Notes under the pieces: generated by a model
Seen by the model: only the letters and a program-made list of their open reading frames with translations
Databases searched by the model: none
Told to the model about the DNA's origin: nothing
Source: JAPORK01 sp026710285
GTDB lineage: Bacteria; Pseudomonadota; Gammaproteobacteria; Pseudomonadales; Endozoicomonadaceae
Direction of reading: 5' to 3'
Length of the DNA: 64,000 bases
NCBI GenBank assembly: GCA_965201045.1
Contig: OZ241746.1
Coordinates: 3,658,001 to 3,722,000 of the forward strand
Translations under genes and position numbers: made by a program
Shown here: in pieces, positions 18,513-27,800 of the stretch
Layout of the letters: each line of letters starts with the position of its first letter
Position numbering within the stretch: the first letter of the stretch is position 1

Positions 18513-19139
18513 ATGAAAACATTTGTTATCCTTTTACAATTATCCCTTTTTTTATGTTACATGGCAGAAAGTCATGCTTACAAAAAAAAACATCACAATA
18601 AAGTTTACTTCACCGGTGTTGCTCATTCAGTAAATTTTAAAATGAGTACTCATTGCATTACATCTAAACAACCATTTAATAATCCCACATGGCTAAAAAC
18701 AGTTAAAATTAAAAAAAAGATCGGACTGGATATCATCGCAGGGAGACATGGAAGTGGTATTGAGCACGGTGGTACGGTTAACTGTACTTATAAATCTATG
18801 GCACATGATTTACCCACTTTTTTTGTAGGTTCTTTTACTTATAAAAAAATACCCTGGACATTAAATTTTTCTGTTGAGGGCACTTTGTTTGTCAATGGAA
18901 TGAGTTTTAATAATATTGTATTAGCACAAGGAAACCATAGTTCAACAAATGACTGGTGGTTTGGAGGGAAATCTTGCGTTGTAGCAGATTCGATGATGGA
19001 TGCTGTAAATTGTAAGTCTGATACTGGTTATACATGGTGCTTTGTTCGTGGAAAGATTCATAATCCGACAATGCTTTATACAGCCCCTAACGAAATTAAA
19101 GTATTCACCCATAAATGTTCATTTTACAGTGATACATAA
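18513..19139 (+). CDS. Secreted six-cysteine protein, array member 3
   Basis: Third tandem paralog, with signal peptide MKTFVILLQLSLFLCYMA ending near SHA. It conserves NKVYFTG, AGRHGSG, NCTYKSMA, LNFSVEGTLFV, IVLAQG, NDWWFGG and WCFVRGK. It differs from members 1 and 2 by a KIKKK insertion before GLDI and by GNHSS in place of GHHGA, so the histidine pair is reduced to one. All six mature cysteines remain. Array members share roughly half of their residues, which implies an old amplification followed by divergence. Confidence 0.85.
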   Translation: MKTFVILLQLSLFLCYMAESHAYKKKHHNKVYFTGVAHSVNFKMSTHCITSKQPFNNPTWLKTVKIKKKIGLDIIAGRHGSGIEHGGTVNCTYKSMAHDLPTFFVGSFTYKKIPWTLNFSVEGTLFVNGMSFNNIVLAQGNHSSTNDWWFGGKSCVVADSMMDAVNCKSDTGYTWCFVRGKIHNPTMLYTAPNEIKVFTHKCSFYSDT

Positions 19140-19284
19140 AAATAATCAGCAAATAAGAATAATTGTTTGTAAAAAATGTTTGTTTCATTGTTGCATAACA
19201 TAAATAAAAACGGTAAGGTGTGTGCTTGTGTATACAGGTAACCAGCAGTTACAGATGGATTGAGCTTCATCCAGCATAATTAAC

Positions 19285-19412
19285 ACTTTGGACAATTTTT
19301 GTAAGTTGTTAATTTTGAAAAGATTTATTTCTTATCGCGTTGTAAAAAATACTTTTAAAAATCAATTACTTACAATTTAACCTATAGTAGATTTTTAAAA
19401 ACTGTCCAAAGT
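19285..19412. repeat. MITE-like palindromic repeat, independent copy
   Basis: This is the reverse orientation of the element at 5978-6104. The terminal inverted repeats are best preserved here: ACTTTGGACAATTTTT at the left and the complement of ACTTTGGACAGTTTTT at the right. It is 128 bases long and has no gene. It lies between the secreted-protein array and the ankyrin gene. Confidence 0.65.
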
Positions 19413-19609
19413 ATTGAGCAATAGTAATATTAATAATGTGATAGTATCTGTTTGACCACAAATTATTGGTTAAACCGATATTTTTATTAGTCAAACCATA
19501 TGTGCAATAAATAGTTGTTGCTGAATAAGCTGCCATAATCGCTGCTTGTAAATGTTATACACAACTTGAAAAAAATTGTTACTATTCATTATCATAAGGA
19601 ATTTTTAAA

Positions 19610-20851
19610 ATGTTTACAGATCGTTATTCTTCCAGGACACAAAACCGACAAGCAGGGATACATCAGAGTGTTGTACATAACAATGAGCCAGTCCAAAATT
19701 ACTCAGAACAAGCAAAGAGAGAGTCTATACCAGCAAAAAACCTACTAACACAAATTGATTCTGCTGTTGTTAAGTCTGTGCACGATGGTGTGGTACAGCT
19801 TCCGAACCAGCAAAAAGATTTAAAGTCAAAAGAATATAAAAAGAATACTCAGAATTTGTTACGTGCTATTAATAAGAAGGATTGGTTTGAAATACTTGAT
19901 TTATTAAATGAAGGAAATTTGGATATCAATGTAAAAGATAAGGACGGTAGAACAGCACTTATACTTGCTGTTGAACATAAACATATATCGATAGTTGACA
20001 GCTTACGCAAATATAAAAATATTGATATCAATGTAAAAGATAAGAACGATAGAACAGCACTTATGCTTGCTGTTGAACATAAACATGTATCGATAGTTAA
20101 CAGCTTACTCAAATATAAAAATATTGATATCAATACAAAAGATAAGAACGATATGACAGCACTTATGCTTGCTGTTGAACATAAAAATGTATCGGCAGTT
20201 GACAGCTTACGCAAATATAAAAATATTGATATCAATGCAAAAGATAAGAACGGTAGAACAGCACTTATACTTGCTGTTGAACATAAAAATATATCGATAG
20301 TTGACAACTTACTCAAATATGAAAATATTGATATCAATACAAAAGATAAGAACGATATGACAGCACTTATGCTTGCTGTTGAACATAAAAATATATCGGT
20401 AGTTCGCAGCTTACTAGCAGCAGGAGCAGATATAGATATAAAAAATTCAGAGCATATACAAGCTTTACAAAATGCATTTTTTGGATTAAAGAATTTTAAG
20501 GCTATGCTTCCTATCCTGGCGGAATTAAATTCGGATTTTTCTAAACAAGAATATAAAATAGACAACACAGAATATATCACTTTATCTTACACGCTACAAG
20601 GTAAAACATATAAATTTGATTTTATTAAAGATAAATTAATTAACTCAATAAGGGAATTACTACACACCAACAGTCTTCAGGATAGAGCAAAAGTTGCAAT
20701 ATATGATGCCTGCGGAATGAGAAAAAGCAATCTTGATAAATTAAATTCATTATTACCAGATAAGTTTATAGAGTATCTTAAAAGTGGGAGAACATATTCA
20801 GTGAAAACTTATACAGCTTTGCAAAAGCTTCTGGAAAAGGTATTGAAATGA
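19610..20851 (+). CDS. Ankyrin-repeat protein (413 aa)
   Basis: A polar N-terminus of about 85 residues is followed by ankyrin repeats from about residue 86 to 285. Five units have a 34-residue period, each with DINxKDKNxxTALxLAVEHK and a following VxSLLKYKNI. The units are almost identical in DNA (102-base period from about 19922 to 20430), which indicates recent expansion. The last canonical unit ends in LLAAGADIDIKN. The C-terminal 125 residues are unlike ankyrin and unrecognised. AAGGA lies nine bases before the ATG. There is no signal peptide. Ankyrin proteins of intracellular bacteria often bind host proteins, so a T3SS effector role is inferred. Confidence 0.88.
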   Translation: MFTDRYSSRTQNRQAGIHQSVVHNNEPVQNYSEQAKRESIPAKNLLTQIDSAVVKSVHDGVVQLPNQQKDLKSKEYKKNTQNLLRAINKKDWFEILDLLNEGNLDINVKDKDGRTALILAVEHKHISIVDSLRKYKNIDINVKDKNDRTALMLAVEHKHVSIVNSLLKYKNIDINTKDKNDMTALMLAVEHKNVSAVDSLRKYKNIDINAKDKNGRTALILAVEHKNISIVDNLLKYENIDINTKDKNDMTALMLAVEHKNISVVRSLLAAGADIDIKNSEHIQALQNAFFGLKNFKAMLPILAELNSDFSKQEYKIDNTEYITLSYTLQGKTYKFDFIKDKLINSIRELLHTNSLQDRAKVAIYDACGMRKSNLDKLNSLLPDKFIEYLKSGRTYSVKTYTALQKLLEKVLK

Positions 20852-21131
20852 TAGTCTAAAAGCGACCAATCCGCTTAATGTATATAATACTAATTCCTTT
20901 TTATATATTGCATAACACCCAGGCTCTTGAATACTAAAAGACTGGGTATTGAGCACACTTCATTCCATGCGTCACAACAAACATCCAAAATGTCTTCATG
21001 AATCTGAGTTTGGAGTTTTTGGTTAAATCAGAATCCTTTCTTAACAGAGAGATAACGCTAAAAAACTGCGTTATTTCGGCAAGGATTGCCGGAATCCGGT
21101 TATTTAAGAAAAAATATCGTTTTTAAATAGC
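20852..21131. terminator. Convergent intergenic region with candidate hairpin terminators
   Basis: Between the converging ankyrin and sctU genes lie two small hairpins: ATAACGC/GCGTTAT near 21052-21075, and CGGCAAG/ATTGCCG near 21078-21093. The first has an A-rich loop rather than a trailing T-run, so function is uncertain. Confidence 0.35.
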
Positions 21132-22181
21132 TTATACATCACCTTGATGCTGTTTTAACTGTTGAACCCAGCGGAATACTTCTGCAACCGGTCCGATAAG
21201 ATCAGAAGGAATATAATCACCCACTTCGGTCTGACTGAAGAGTGCCCGGGCCAGGGCGATGTTTTCCATAACCGGAATATCATTTTTTTCTGCCACTTTA
21301 AGAATAAACAACGCCTGACTACGTTTTCCTAAAGAGGTTACCATGGGCAACGGTGTTTTTTCTTTATTGTAATAGAGACCTACTGCAATGTGGGTGGGAT
21401 TTTTTATAACGACATCTGACTTTTTAACATCACCTTCAGAGTTAATTAATTCCTGGTGAATCTGCTTACGTTTACCTTTTATTTCAGGGTTACCTTCACT
21501 CTCTTTGTATTCTCGTTTTACTTCATCTTTGGTCATTTTCTGCTCTTTGGTAAATTGATATTTTTCAAACATAAAATCAGCAATCGCAATTACAATAAAA
21601 GCGACAATAGCATATAAAATAAGTTTTTTTAACAGTGTACCAGTTACTGGTAAAATACCACTTGCGCCACTGTATGGCATATTAATTAGATCTTGCAGAC
21701 TATCTTTAATAACGATATAAACAACCAGGGACAAAAATAAAATTTTAATCACTGATTTAATCAGCTCTACCAGGTTTTTAATGGCAAAGATTTTTTTAGC
21801 ACCCTGAATGGGATTGATCTTTTTGATATCTGGCTTAATCGGCTCCATGGCAAATAACAGACCAAACTGAATAACGTTACCGGCAATGGCTGCAAAGGCA
21901 GAAACTACAACCAGAGGCGCTATCAGTGTTAAAGCTTTACCGGTAATACCCAGTGCAGCAGCTTTTAATGCCGCTTTAAACTCCATGTTATAAACCTGTG
22001 CCGGCATTAAGACAATTTCCTGAAAGGTCTGTAAGATCCAGTCACTTAATCCCCATAAAACTGCCACCACACAGATAATACCCATGGTGGAAGAGACTTC
22101 TTTACTCTTGGCTACCTGTCCCTTCTTGCGTGCGTCACGCAGTTTTTTCGGGGTTGGTTTTTCGGTTTTTTCACCACTCAT
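21132..22181 (-). CDS. sctU: T3SS export apparatus switch protein SctU (FlhB/YscU family)
   Basis: The N-terminal half has four membrane segments and the usual SGEKTEKPTPKKLRDARKKG start. The C-terminal cytoplasmic domain carries the self-cleavage motif NPTH at residues 261-264 followed by IAVGLYY. Cleavage between Asn and Pro switches the system from early to late substrates. The length of 349 residues is normal. It is the last gene of an eight-gene operon read leftward, 30 bases after sctT. Flagellar FlhB is the alternative, but the neighbours are virulence-type (sctO, sctP, sctQ), so T3SS is preferred. Confidence 0.95.
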   Translation of the reverse strand: MSGEKTEKPTPKKLRDARKKGQVAKSKEVSSTMGIICVVAVLWGLSDWILQTFQEIVLMPAQVYNMEFKAALKAAALGITGKALTLIAPLVVVSAFAAIAGNVIQFGLLFAMEPIKPDIKKINPIQGAKKIFAIKNLVELIKSVIKILFLSLVVYIVIKDSLQDLINMPYSGASGILPVTGTLLKKLILYAIVAFIVIAIADFMFEKYQFTKEQKMTKDEVKREYKESEGNPEIKGKRKQIHQELINSEGDVKKSDVVIKNPTHIAVGLYYNKEKTPLPMVTSLGKRSQALFILKVAEKNDIPVMENIALARALFSQTEVGDYIPSDLIGPVAEVFRWVQQLKQHQGDV

Positions 22182-22211
22182 CAGCGATTACTTTTTATTG
22201 TGATTGATCAG

Positions 22212-23006
22212 TCAGGAAAAAAGTACATTTAACTGTTTAAGTAGTCCTGGAAAATTCAGGACTCCCTTTTTTCCCAGCGCCATAATGGTACCAATATAAA
22301 TCGTGAGTATAGCCACAGCCACAGCACTTTTTATTGGCATCGCCAAAATAAAAACGTTAAGCTGTGGGGCTGAACGACTAATCAGCGCAATACCAAACTC
22401 CGTAATAAACATACAAATTACAATGGGCGCTGCAAGCCAAACCGCCCAGGTGATGATTAAATCAAACTGTCCCAGAATAAACATCACTGTGTTAGGATTA
22501 AGCTGTGGATAAAAGCTGAAAATAGGCCAGACCTGATAACTGAGAAAAATGCTTTTCAGCATCAGAATAAATAGACCAGAAATTAGATAAATAGCGGTGA
22601 AGGTTTGTGAAAACAGGATACCCATGGGTGAAGAATCAGATCCGGACATGGGGTTCATCGTAGATGCCATGGAAGCACCCCGCTGGTTATCCATAAAAAA
22701 ACCTGCCGCTTCCAGCGCCCAAAATGGAATAATCAGTAAAAACCCCATCATCATACCCAGAAAAACTTCTTTAAGCAGCAAAGAGAAGATAACAAAAACT
22801 CCAGGGCTGCTGTCGGGTATCTGCTGTGATACTACCGGGAAAAGAAAGATTGCCATGGCACCTACAACACCGTTACGGATCATGACACCACCAATCAACT
22901 GTTTATTGAGCAGGGGGAATGAAGCAAAAGTAGCGGTCAGACGAACCATGCTGATGGTAAAAATATAGAGATATTCTTTAAAACTACCAACAATGTCATT
23001 AATCAC
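22212..23006 (-). CDS. sctT: T3SS export apparatus protein SctT (YscT/FliR family)
   Basis: The 264 residues are dominated by hydrophobic membrane segments in the SctT/FliR pattern. FFMDNQRGASMASTMNPMSG, a strongly conserved loop of the family, is present. The protein forms part of the inner-membrane export gate with SctR and SctS. A GTG start at 23006 lies just three bases after the sctS stop, which suggests translational coupling. Confidence 0.95.
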   Translation of the reverse strand: MINDIVGSFKEYLYIFTISMVRLTATFASFPLLNKQLIGGVMIRNGVVGAMAIFLFPVVSQQIPDSSPGVFVIFSLLLKEVFLGMMMGFLLIIPFWALEAAGFFMDNQRGASMASTMNPMSGSDSSPMGILFSQTFTAIYLISGLFILMLKSIFLSYQVWPIFSFYPQLNPNTVMFILGQFDLIITWAVWLAAPIVICMFITEFGIALISRSAPQLNVFILAMPIKSAVAVAILTIYIGTIMALGKKGVLNFPGLLKQLNVLFS

Positions 23007-23009
23007 AGG

Positions 23010-23276
23010 CTATTTTACCATAGGAATATTTTGCATAATACTTAAGGAAAAATTATAAACTTCAATACCCATCCACCTTGCGGTAATAAAAATACTGATA
23101 ACCACAGCAATCAGTTTGAAAGCAAAGGGAAGTGTTTGTTCCTGAATCTGCGTTAATGCCTGAATAAGACTGACCAGCAATCCTATTCCGGCTGCTGCAA
23201 TAATAGGAGGCATTGACAGAATAAGTGTTAACGTCAGTGCATGTGATGTTAGATTGATAATGTCACCTTCACCCAT
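23010..23276 (-). CDS. sctS: T3SS export apparatus protein SctS (YscS/FliQ family)
   Basis: A protein of 88 residues with two membrane helices, standard for this family. The conserved GLLVSLIQALTQIQEQTLPF connects them. It packs around SctR and SctT to make the export gate. AAAGG eight bases before the ATG supports the start. It lies 14 bases downstream of sctR. Confidence 0.95.
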   Translation of the reverse strand: MGEGDIINLTSHALTLTLILSMPPIIAAAGIGLLVSLIQALTQIQEQTLPFAFKLIAVVISIFITARWMGIEVYNFSLSIMQNIPMVK

Positions 23277-23290
23277 AATTTTGACCTTTC

Positions 23291-23941
23291 TTATTGATAA
23301 CTTAATACCAGGTTATGAATTAACCGGCTCCATCCATCCAACAGAACAAACAGTAGTAGTTTAAAGGGCAATGAAATGGTCATAGGGGATACCATCATCA
23401 TACCCATGGCCAGCAAAATATTAGACACAATCAGATCAATAATAATAAACGGCAGATAAAGTAAAAAACCTATTTCAAAGGCTCTTGTTAACTCACTCAG
23501 TGCAAAAGAAGGAAGAAGAATCATTAAACTGTCTGCTGTTAATTCTTGTTTGTATTTAAGTGGCCAGAGCACTCTTGCAGTTTTTATAAAAAAAGTGCGC
23601 TCTCTCTTTCCGGTATGCTTAGTTAAAAAAGCTTTATAGGGAGCAATGGCCTGTTCCACCGGCTGACGCCAGCTGTCATCTTTAATGGTTAACTCCTGAT
23701 CTTTTAATGAAGCGTAAATGTCCATACCCACAGGTGCCATAATGTAGACAGTGAGAATGATAGCCAGAGAGTTTAATGCCATACTCGGTGGAATTTGTTG
23801 TAAACCCGTGGCATTTCGGAGAATGCCAAAAACAACCATTAGTTTAAGAAATGAGGTTCCCAAAATTGCGGCAAAAGGAATCAGAGACATCGCTGCCAGC
23901 GGGAGTATTAGATAAAATGGCGTGGAAAGATTCAAATCCAT
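23291..23941 (-). CDS. sctR: T3SS export apparatus protein SctR (YscR/FliP family)
   Basis: The 216-residue protein has hydrophobic segments at both ends and a polar central region. It carries the family signatures SFLKLMVVFGILRNATGLQQIPP and FEIGFLLYLPFIIIDLIVSNIL, and ends with the conserved PFKLLLFVLLDGW. Five SctR subunits form the core of the export gate. It sits after sctQ with about 100 bases between them. Confidence 0.95.
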   Translation of the reverse strand: MDLNLSTPFYLILPLAAMSLIPFAAILGTSFLKLMVVFGILRNATGLQQIPPSMALNSLAIILTVYIMAPVGMDIYASLKDQELTIKDDSWRQPVEQAIAPYKAFLTKHTGKRERTFFIKTARVLWPLKYKQELTADSLMILLPSFALSELTRAFEIGFLLYLPFIIIDLIVSNILLAMGMMMVSPMTISLPFKLLLFVLLDGWSRLIHNLVLSYQ

Positions 23942-24043
23942 ATGTGTGCGTTCCCTGCGATATTAAACAGCAGTCATCATCTTGTTATAATCTGTAGACG
24001 CTGACTGTTGTCTTCCTTTTCCCTTAATGGTTTATAATAAAAA

Positions 24044-25117
24044 TTATAATATTTTGGTGATCCGGGTACCTAACTGTCCGTTCACATCCACAAGCTCACC
24101 CTCAGCCAGTGGTTTTCCGTTAGCGTTAATAACTACGGGATTGGCAATAGCACGGTTAAGCTGAAAGGTAAAACCCGGAACCAGCTGCGACATATGACCT
24201 AATGGAATTTCCTGTTTGCCCAGATCAAAAGTAAGCTGTACCGGAACACTTTTCAGATCAGGTTGATCAGCCACCGGTTGTGATGCTTGTTGTGCGCCTG
24301 CCGCTGCTACATCTTGCGCAGGTTCATTTAAGTCATCGTCGAATTCATCGTCATCATCAAAATCATCCAGATCATCACTCATTGGTGCCTCCATTGGTTT
24401 TATCAGGGTAATTTCTCCGTTATGCAGCTTGCCCAGAAAGCCGTGCTCAGATGCCGTTTTTATAAAAAGGTGCTGACGATCCTGGTGCCAGGCGTGGTCA
24501 AATAAGATCACATCCTGTTTTTGTAACCGGTGAACCTGCACTGAAGAAAGAAACGTACGACCCGCCTCAATGGTTAATAACAGCGGTAACTGTGCAAATG
24601 CCGACAGATCACTGCCGGGAAGGGATTCAATCCAGCTTTTATTTTGTGAATTCATTCCCAGGATACCCGGATATTGGTTACCATTGAGCTCAAAGATAAC
24701 TGACCAGGCTGGTGTGACGGGTTGCGCAGAAAAATTTACTTTTATCAGTTGCACATCTTTTTGTAACAGCGCTTTCAGATCTTTAAGCAAGCGTTCAAAG
24801 ATGACCTGCATACTTCCCATCAGCAGGGGTTCAGGCAGTTGGTCTATTACGCCGGCAACCGGTGTTTTTCCCAGGGTTATTGCCGAGAAGAGTGACCGGC
24901 TGAGCTGAATAGGTGTATCCACGCCTTCTATGCGTACGGTGAGGGTAAAATCAACAGGTGGCATGTCTGTGGCAATGGGAGCCAGTGTAATGGTTACCGG
25001 TTGTCCGTGTAGCTGCGAACTAAACTGTGCATAACGACCACACAACAGATTATTGGCATGAAGCTGATCTGCTGAAAGAGAAACCAGTGTCAGAGGTTTG
25101 ATCGCCATGGCCTGCAT
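24044..25117 (-). CDS. sctQ: T3SS cytoplasmic ring (C-ring) protein SctQ
   Basis: The 357-residue protein ends in a SpoA/SctQ domain (VPVQLTFDLGKQEIPLGHM, then GELVDVNGQLGTRITKIL). Before it is an acidic linker with a run of Asp (SDDLDDFDDDDEFDDDL) and an Ala/Gln-rich stretch. SctQ builds the cytoplasmic sorting platform. The N-terminal part is poorly conserved, as usual. The start is uncertain between ATG 25117 and the next ATG four codons on, because AAAGG is three bases before the first and twelve before the second. Some SctQ genes also make a short C-terminal form from an internal start; no clear site was identified here. Confidence 0.88.
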   Translation of the reverse strand: MQAMAIKPLTLVSLSADQLHANNLLCGRYAQFSSQLHGQPVTITLAPIATDMPPVDFTLTVRIEGVDTPIQLSRSLFSAITLGKTPVAGVIDQLPEPLLMGSMQVIFERLLKDLKALLQKDVQLIKVNFSAQPVTPAWSVIFELNGNQYPGILGMNSQNKSWIESLPGSDLSAFAQLPLLLTIEAGRTFLSSVQVHRLQKQDVILFDHAWHQDRQHLFIKTASEHGFLGKLHNGEITLIKPMEAPMSDDLDDFDDDDEFDDDLNEPAQDVAAAGAQQASQPVADQPDLKSVPVQLTFDLGKQEIPLGHMSQLVPGFTFQLNRAIANPVVINANGKPLAEGELVDVNGQLGTRITKIL

Positions 25118-25146
25118 AATCCTTTATTGAGAGTTATTGTTATCCG

Positions 25147-25986
25147 CTAACTATTTTGTCTTTCATCATCGTCGTCGTCTTCTGCGACAAACTCATTGCG
25201 GGAACGACCATCTTCTTCTTGTTCCATCTGACTTTGTTGCATATTGACGCTCACTTCAGCATCACCAAATTTATTTTGTAGCTGACTCATTAACGACTGT
25301 TCATTCTTACTTAAAAAATCAAATGATTCCGGTGAAGTGGTTGCAAACTCAACACTCAGCTGCCCGCCTTCTTTGCGGATCATCACTTCAGTGCCAGGTA
25401 AAAAATCCTGACTGAAAGAGATTCTGGCTTCTTTGGTTGATCCTGCTTCAGCCAGCATGATACGGTCAACAATTTTATTTATTTTCTCAACAGATTCACT
25501 GGCATTGGTCTGCTGAACTGCAGCGGTTTCGGTAACGTTTATGTTGGTCGGTGCGGTGGTTTTGCCCTGACTGAGTGAACGCATCAGATCAGCAGGGCTT
25601 TTTTCTGTCATATCTTCTTCCATGAACTCTGCTTTATGATCAGCGTGTTTACCTTCTTTGGCTGTTCTCAGTGCATCCAGACCCTGTTCAGATGGTTTGC
25701 CGGTTTGCTTTTGTTCAGATAATTTACCGGCTTGCTTTTCAGCTGCGTGTCGGGTGGATAATAATTCACCCTCCGCACTCTTTTCAAAATCACCAAAGGG
25801 GTTTGCCGATCTTCCGGCAGATTTTCTGTCTGTTAGTAACTCACCGTCACTGCCTTTTGCTGACTTATCCATCTGACTGGCAAAATCTTCCGCGGCTTGT
25901 GAATCAGCAGCTTTTTCTGGTTTTCCTCCCTGCGGAGGCAGTGGCTGTGTGTTACCTCCTGGTATTACGCCTGGCATATTGCTCAT
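25147..25986 (-). CDS. sctP: T3SS needle-length regulator, SctP-like
   Basis: Position between sctO and sctQ, plus a hydrophilic, Gln/Lys/Glu-rich protein of 279 residues with a more conserved C-terminal part (RISFSQDFLPGTEVMIRKEG), fit the SctP/YscP/FliK-like regulator that measures needle length and triggers substrate switching. Sequence conservation in this family is weak, so the call rests mainly on gene order. The start at 25986 follows GGAG by eight bases; an upstream ATG at 26004 has no such site. The acidic C-terminus (EDDDDDE) is unusual. Confidence 0.75.
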   Translation of the reverse strand: MSNMPGVIPGGNTQPLPPQGGKPEKAADSQAAEDFASQMDKSAKGSDGELLTDRKSAGRSANPFGDFEKSAEGELLSTRHAAEKQAGKLSEQKQTGKPSEQGLDALRTAKEGKHADHKAEFMEEDMTEKSPADLMRSLSQGKTTAPTNINVTETAAVQQTNASESVEKINKIVDRIMLAEAGSTKEARISFSQDFLPGTEVMIRKEGGQLSVEFATTSPESFDFLSKNEQSLMSQLQNKFGDAEVSVNMQQSQMEQEEDGRSRNEFVAEDDDDDERQNS

Positions 25987-26009
25987 CAATACTCTCCTTA
26001 GCATTCCTG

Positions 26010-26471
26010 TTAAAAGCGATTTCTGGGTGTAAACTCTTCTAATTCTGCCTCTTCTGCACGCGCTGCTTCCTGCGCTGCCTCTTCATCGAGCACTTCTATG
26101 AAGGTTTCAAATTTTTCAACCGTTTGCATCGCTTTTCTGTAAAGTTGTTCTGCTTCTTCTAATTCTTTTTTGCACTGGGTAAGATGTTCTTTCGCCTTGT
26201 TGATGTCATCCTCAAGAACACTGTCTTTTTCCCGCATGATAACAACACGACGCTTTAACAGATCCAGCTCTCTCTCTTTAACCTGCGTATTCATGATCTC
26301 ATCATAGAGTCGTTTTTCTTCTGCCTTACGCCATTGCAAATAGTCTTCCAGTGCTTTTTCTTTTTTTTGTAAATCAATAACTGCCTGCTCTACTTTGTAA
26401 CGACAACGTTTTACTGCTTCATGGGCAGATTTCTCTCTTATTTTTTTTATCCGCAGTAAATCGTGTAGCAT
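26010..26471 (-). CDS. sctO: T3SS stalk protein, SctO-like
   Basis: A 153-residue, highly charged, almost wholly coiled-coil protein directly follows sctN in the operon. This matches SctO/YscO/FliJ, which forms the central stalk of the export ATPase. It is rich in Lys, Glu, Arg and Leu with heptad patterns and has no hydrophobic segment. It starts six bases after the sctN stop and ends a short distance before the sctP ribosome binding site, indicating tight co-expression. The call is from context and coiled-coil nature. Confidence 0.85.
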   Translation of the reverse strand: MLHDLLRIKKIREKSAHEAVKRCRYKVEQAVIDLQKKEKALEDYLQWRKAEEKRLYDEIMNTQVKERELDLLKRRVVIMREKDSVLEDDINKAKEHLTQCKKELEEAEQLYRKAMQTVEKFETFIEVLDEEAAQEAARAEEAELEEFTPRNRF

Positions 26472-26477
26472 GCGCTG

Positions 26478-27800
26478 TTATACCAGTTGTTGTAACTGTT
26501 GAATGTTTAAAGCAAATTCCTGAAGTTCATCGGTACGTTGTTGTAAAAATTTATTGATGTTGTCTATTTTAGCCAGTGCTTCATCGGCCAGCTTATCTGA
26601 TCCCTGCTTATATTCTCCCACTTTAACCAGCAGTTCAATTTCTTTGTATTTAGCCATCAATTCTCTGACACGCCCGGCTGCCGCCAGATGTTCTTTATCA
26701 ACAATATTATTCATTACACGACTGGCACTGGCCAAAACATCAATGGCAGGATAGTGGTTAGCAGCAGCCAGCTTACGCGAGAGAATAATGTGACCATCAA
26801 GAATAGAGCGGGTTTCATCAGCTACAGGTTCGGTCATGTCATCACCTTCCACGAGAACGGTGTAAAGTGCGGTGACAGAACCTTTGTCAGACATACCGGC
26901 CCGTTCCATGAGTTTGGGCAGTGTTGCAAAGACTGAAGGAGGAAAACCCCGACGTGTAGGTGGTTCGCCTGCAGCCAGTCCAATTTCACGCTGAGCACGG
27001 GCAAACCGAGTGACAGAGTCCATGAGTAACAGTACTTTTTTTCCCTGATCCCGGAAGTATTCAGCCACGGCAGTGGCGGTATAAGCGGCTTTGGCACGTT
27101 CCATGGATGATTTATCTGAGGTAGCCACGATGGTGACTGATTTTTTAATGCCTTCTTCACCGAGATCGTGTTCTAAGAATTCACGTAGCTCCCGACCACG
27201 CTCACCGATTAAGGCCAGTACAGTAACGTCTACCTGTGCACCTTTGACCAGCATGGATAACAGCGTTGATTTACCACCACCTGCGGCAGCAAAAATACCC
27301 ATCCGCTGCCCTTCACCGCAGGTCAGTATACCGTCCATGGCTCGCAGACCCAGTGGAAGTGGCTGGTCGATAATTTTTCGGGTTAATGGATCAGGGGCAT
27401 CGGCATAGACAGGATACCAGGCATCAGGTGCAGTTTTTTCATCACTGTCTTCATGCAACGGATGCCCCATACCATCGAGAACTTTGCCTAAGAGATGCGG
27501 TCCCACCGCAATATGATGCACGTGTCCGGTAGGAATCACTTCAGTATTACCGGAAATACCGACAATATCGCCTAAGGGAGTCAGTACTGCATCGTATTCC
27601 TGAAAGCCGACGACTTCTGCGTAACCTTTTTCTTCGCCGGGGGTGATCAGTTCACACAGTTCGCCCACTTTGACATTAGGAACAGCTGCTTTGAGAATCA
27701 TTCCCTGAACTTCAGTGACCCTTCCTCTGATGTCAACCAGGCGACTGCTATCTACAGCATTTTGCAGGGCATCGGTTAAGTAGTTAAGTGCTTTGCTCAC
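26478..27800 (-). CDS. sctN: T3SS export ATPase SctN
   Basis: The 440-residue F1-type ATPase has Walker A AGGGKST at about residues 173-179, Walker B LLLMDSVTRFARAQRE near 255, and the conserved GERGREL and GEPPTRRGFPPSVF. It unfolds and releases chaperoned substrates at the cytoplasmic face. The third Walker A residue is Gly where most SctN proteins have Val (AAGVGKST), which should still bind nucleotide. It starts with GTG at 27798-27800, preceded by AGGA. It is the first gene of the visible operon; other T3SS parts such as rings, needle and translocators are not in the window. Confidence 0.97.
   Translation of the reverse strand: MSKALNYLTDALQNAVDSSRLVDIRGRVTEVQGMILKAAVPNVKVGELCELITPGEEKGYAEVVGFQEYDAVLTPLGDIVGISGNTEVIPTGHVHHIAVGPHLLGKVLDGMGHPLHEDSDEKTAPDAWYPVYADAPDPLTRKIIDQPLPLGLRAMDGILTCGEGQRMGIFAAAGGGKSTLLSMLVKGAQVDVTVLALIGERGRELREFLEHDLGEEGIKKSVTIVATSDKSSMERAKAAYTATAVAEYFRDQGKKVLLLMDSVTRFARAQREIGLAAGEPPTRRGFPPSVFATLPKLMERAGMSDKGSVTALYTVLVEGDDMTEPVADETRSILDGHIILSRKLAAANHYPAIDVLASASRVMNNIVDKEHLAAAGRVRELMAKYKEIELLVKVGEYKQGSDKLADEALAKIDNINKFLQQRTDELQEFALNIQQLQQLV

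Noticed and set aside
19849..20580. 243-codon minus-strand frame opposite the ankyrin gene
   Set aside because: It is the antisense shadow of a repetitive gene; its own repeats simply mirror the ankyrin units.
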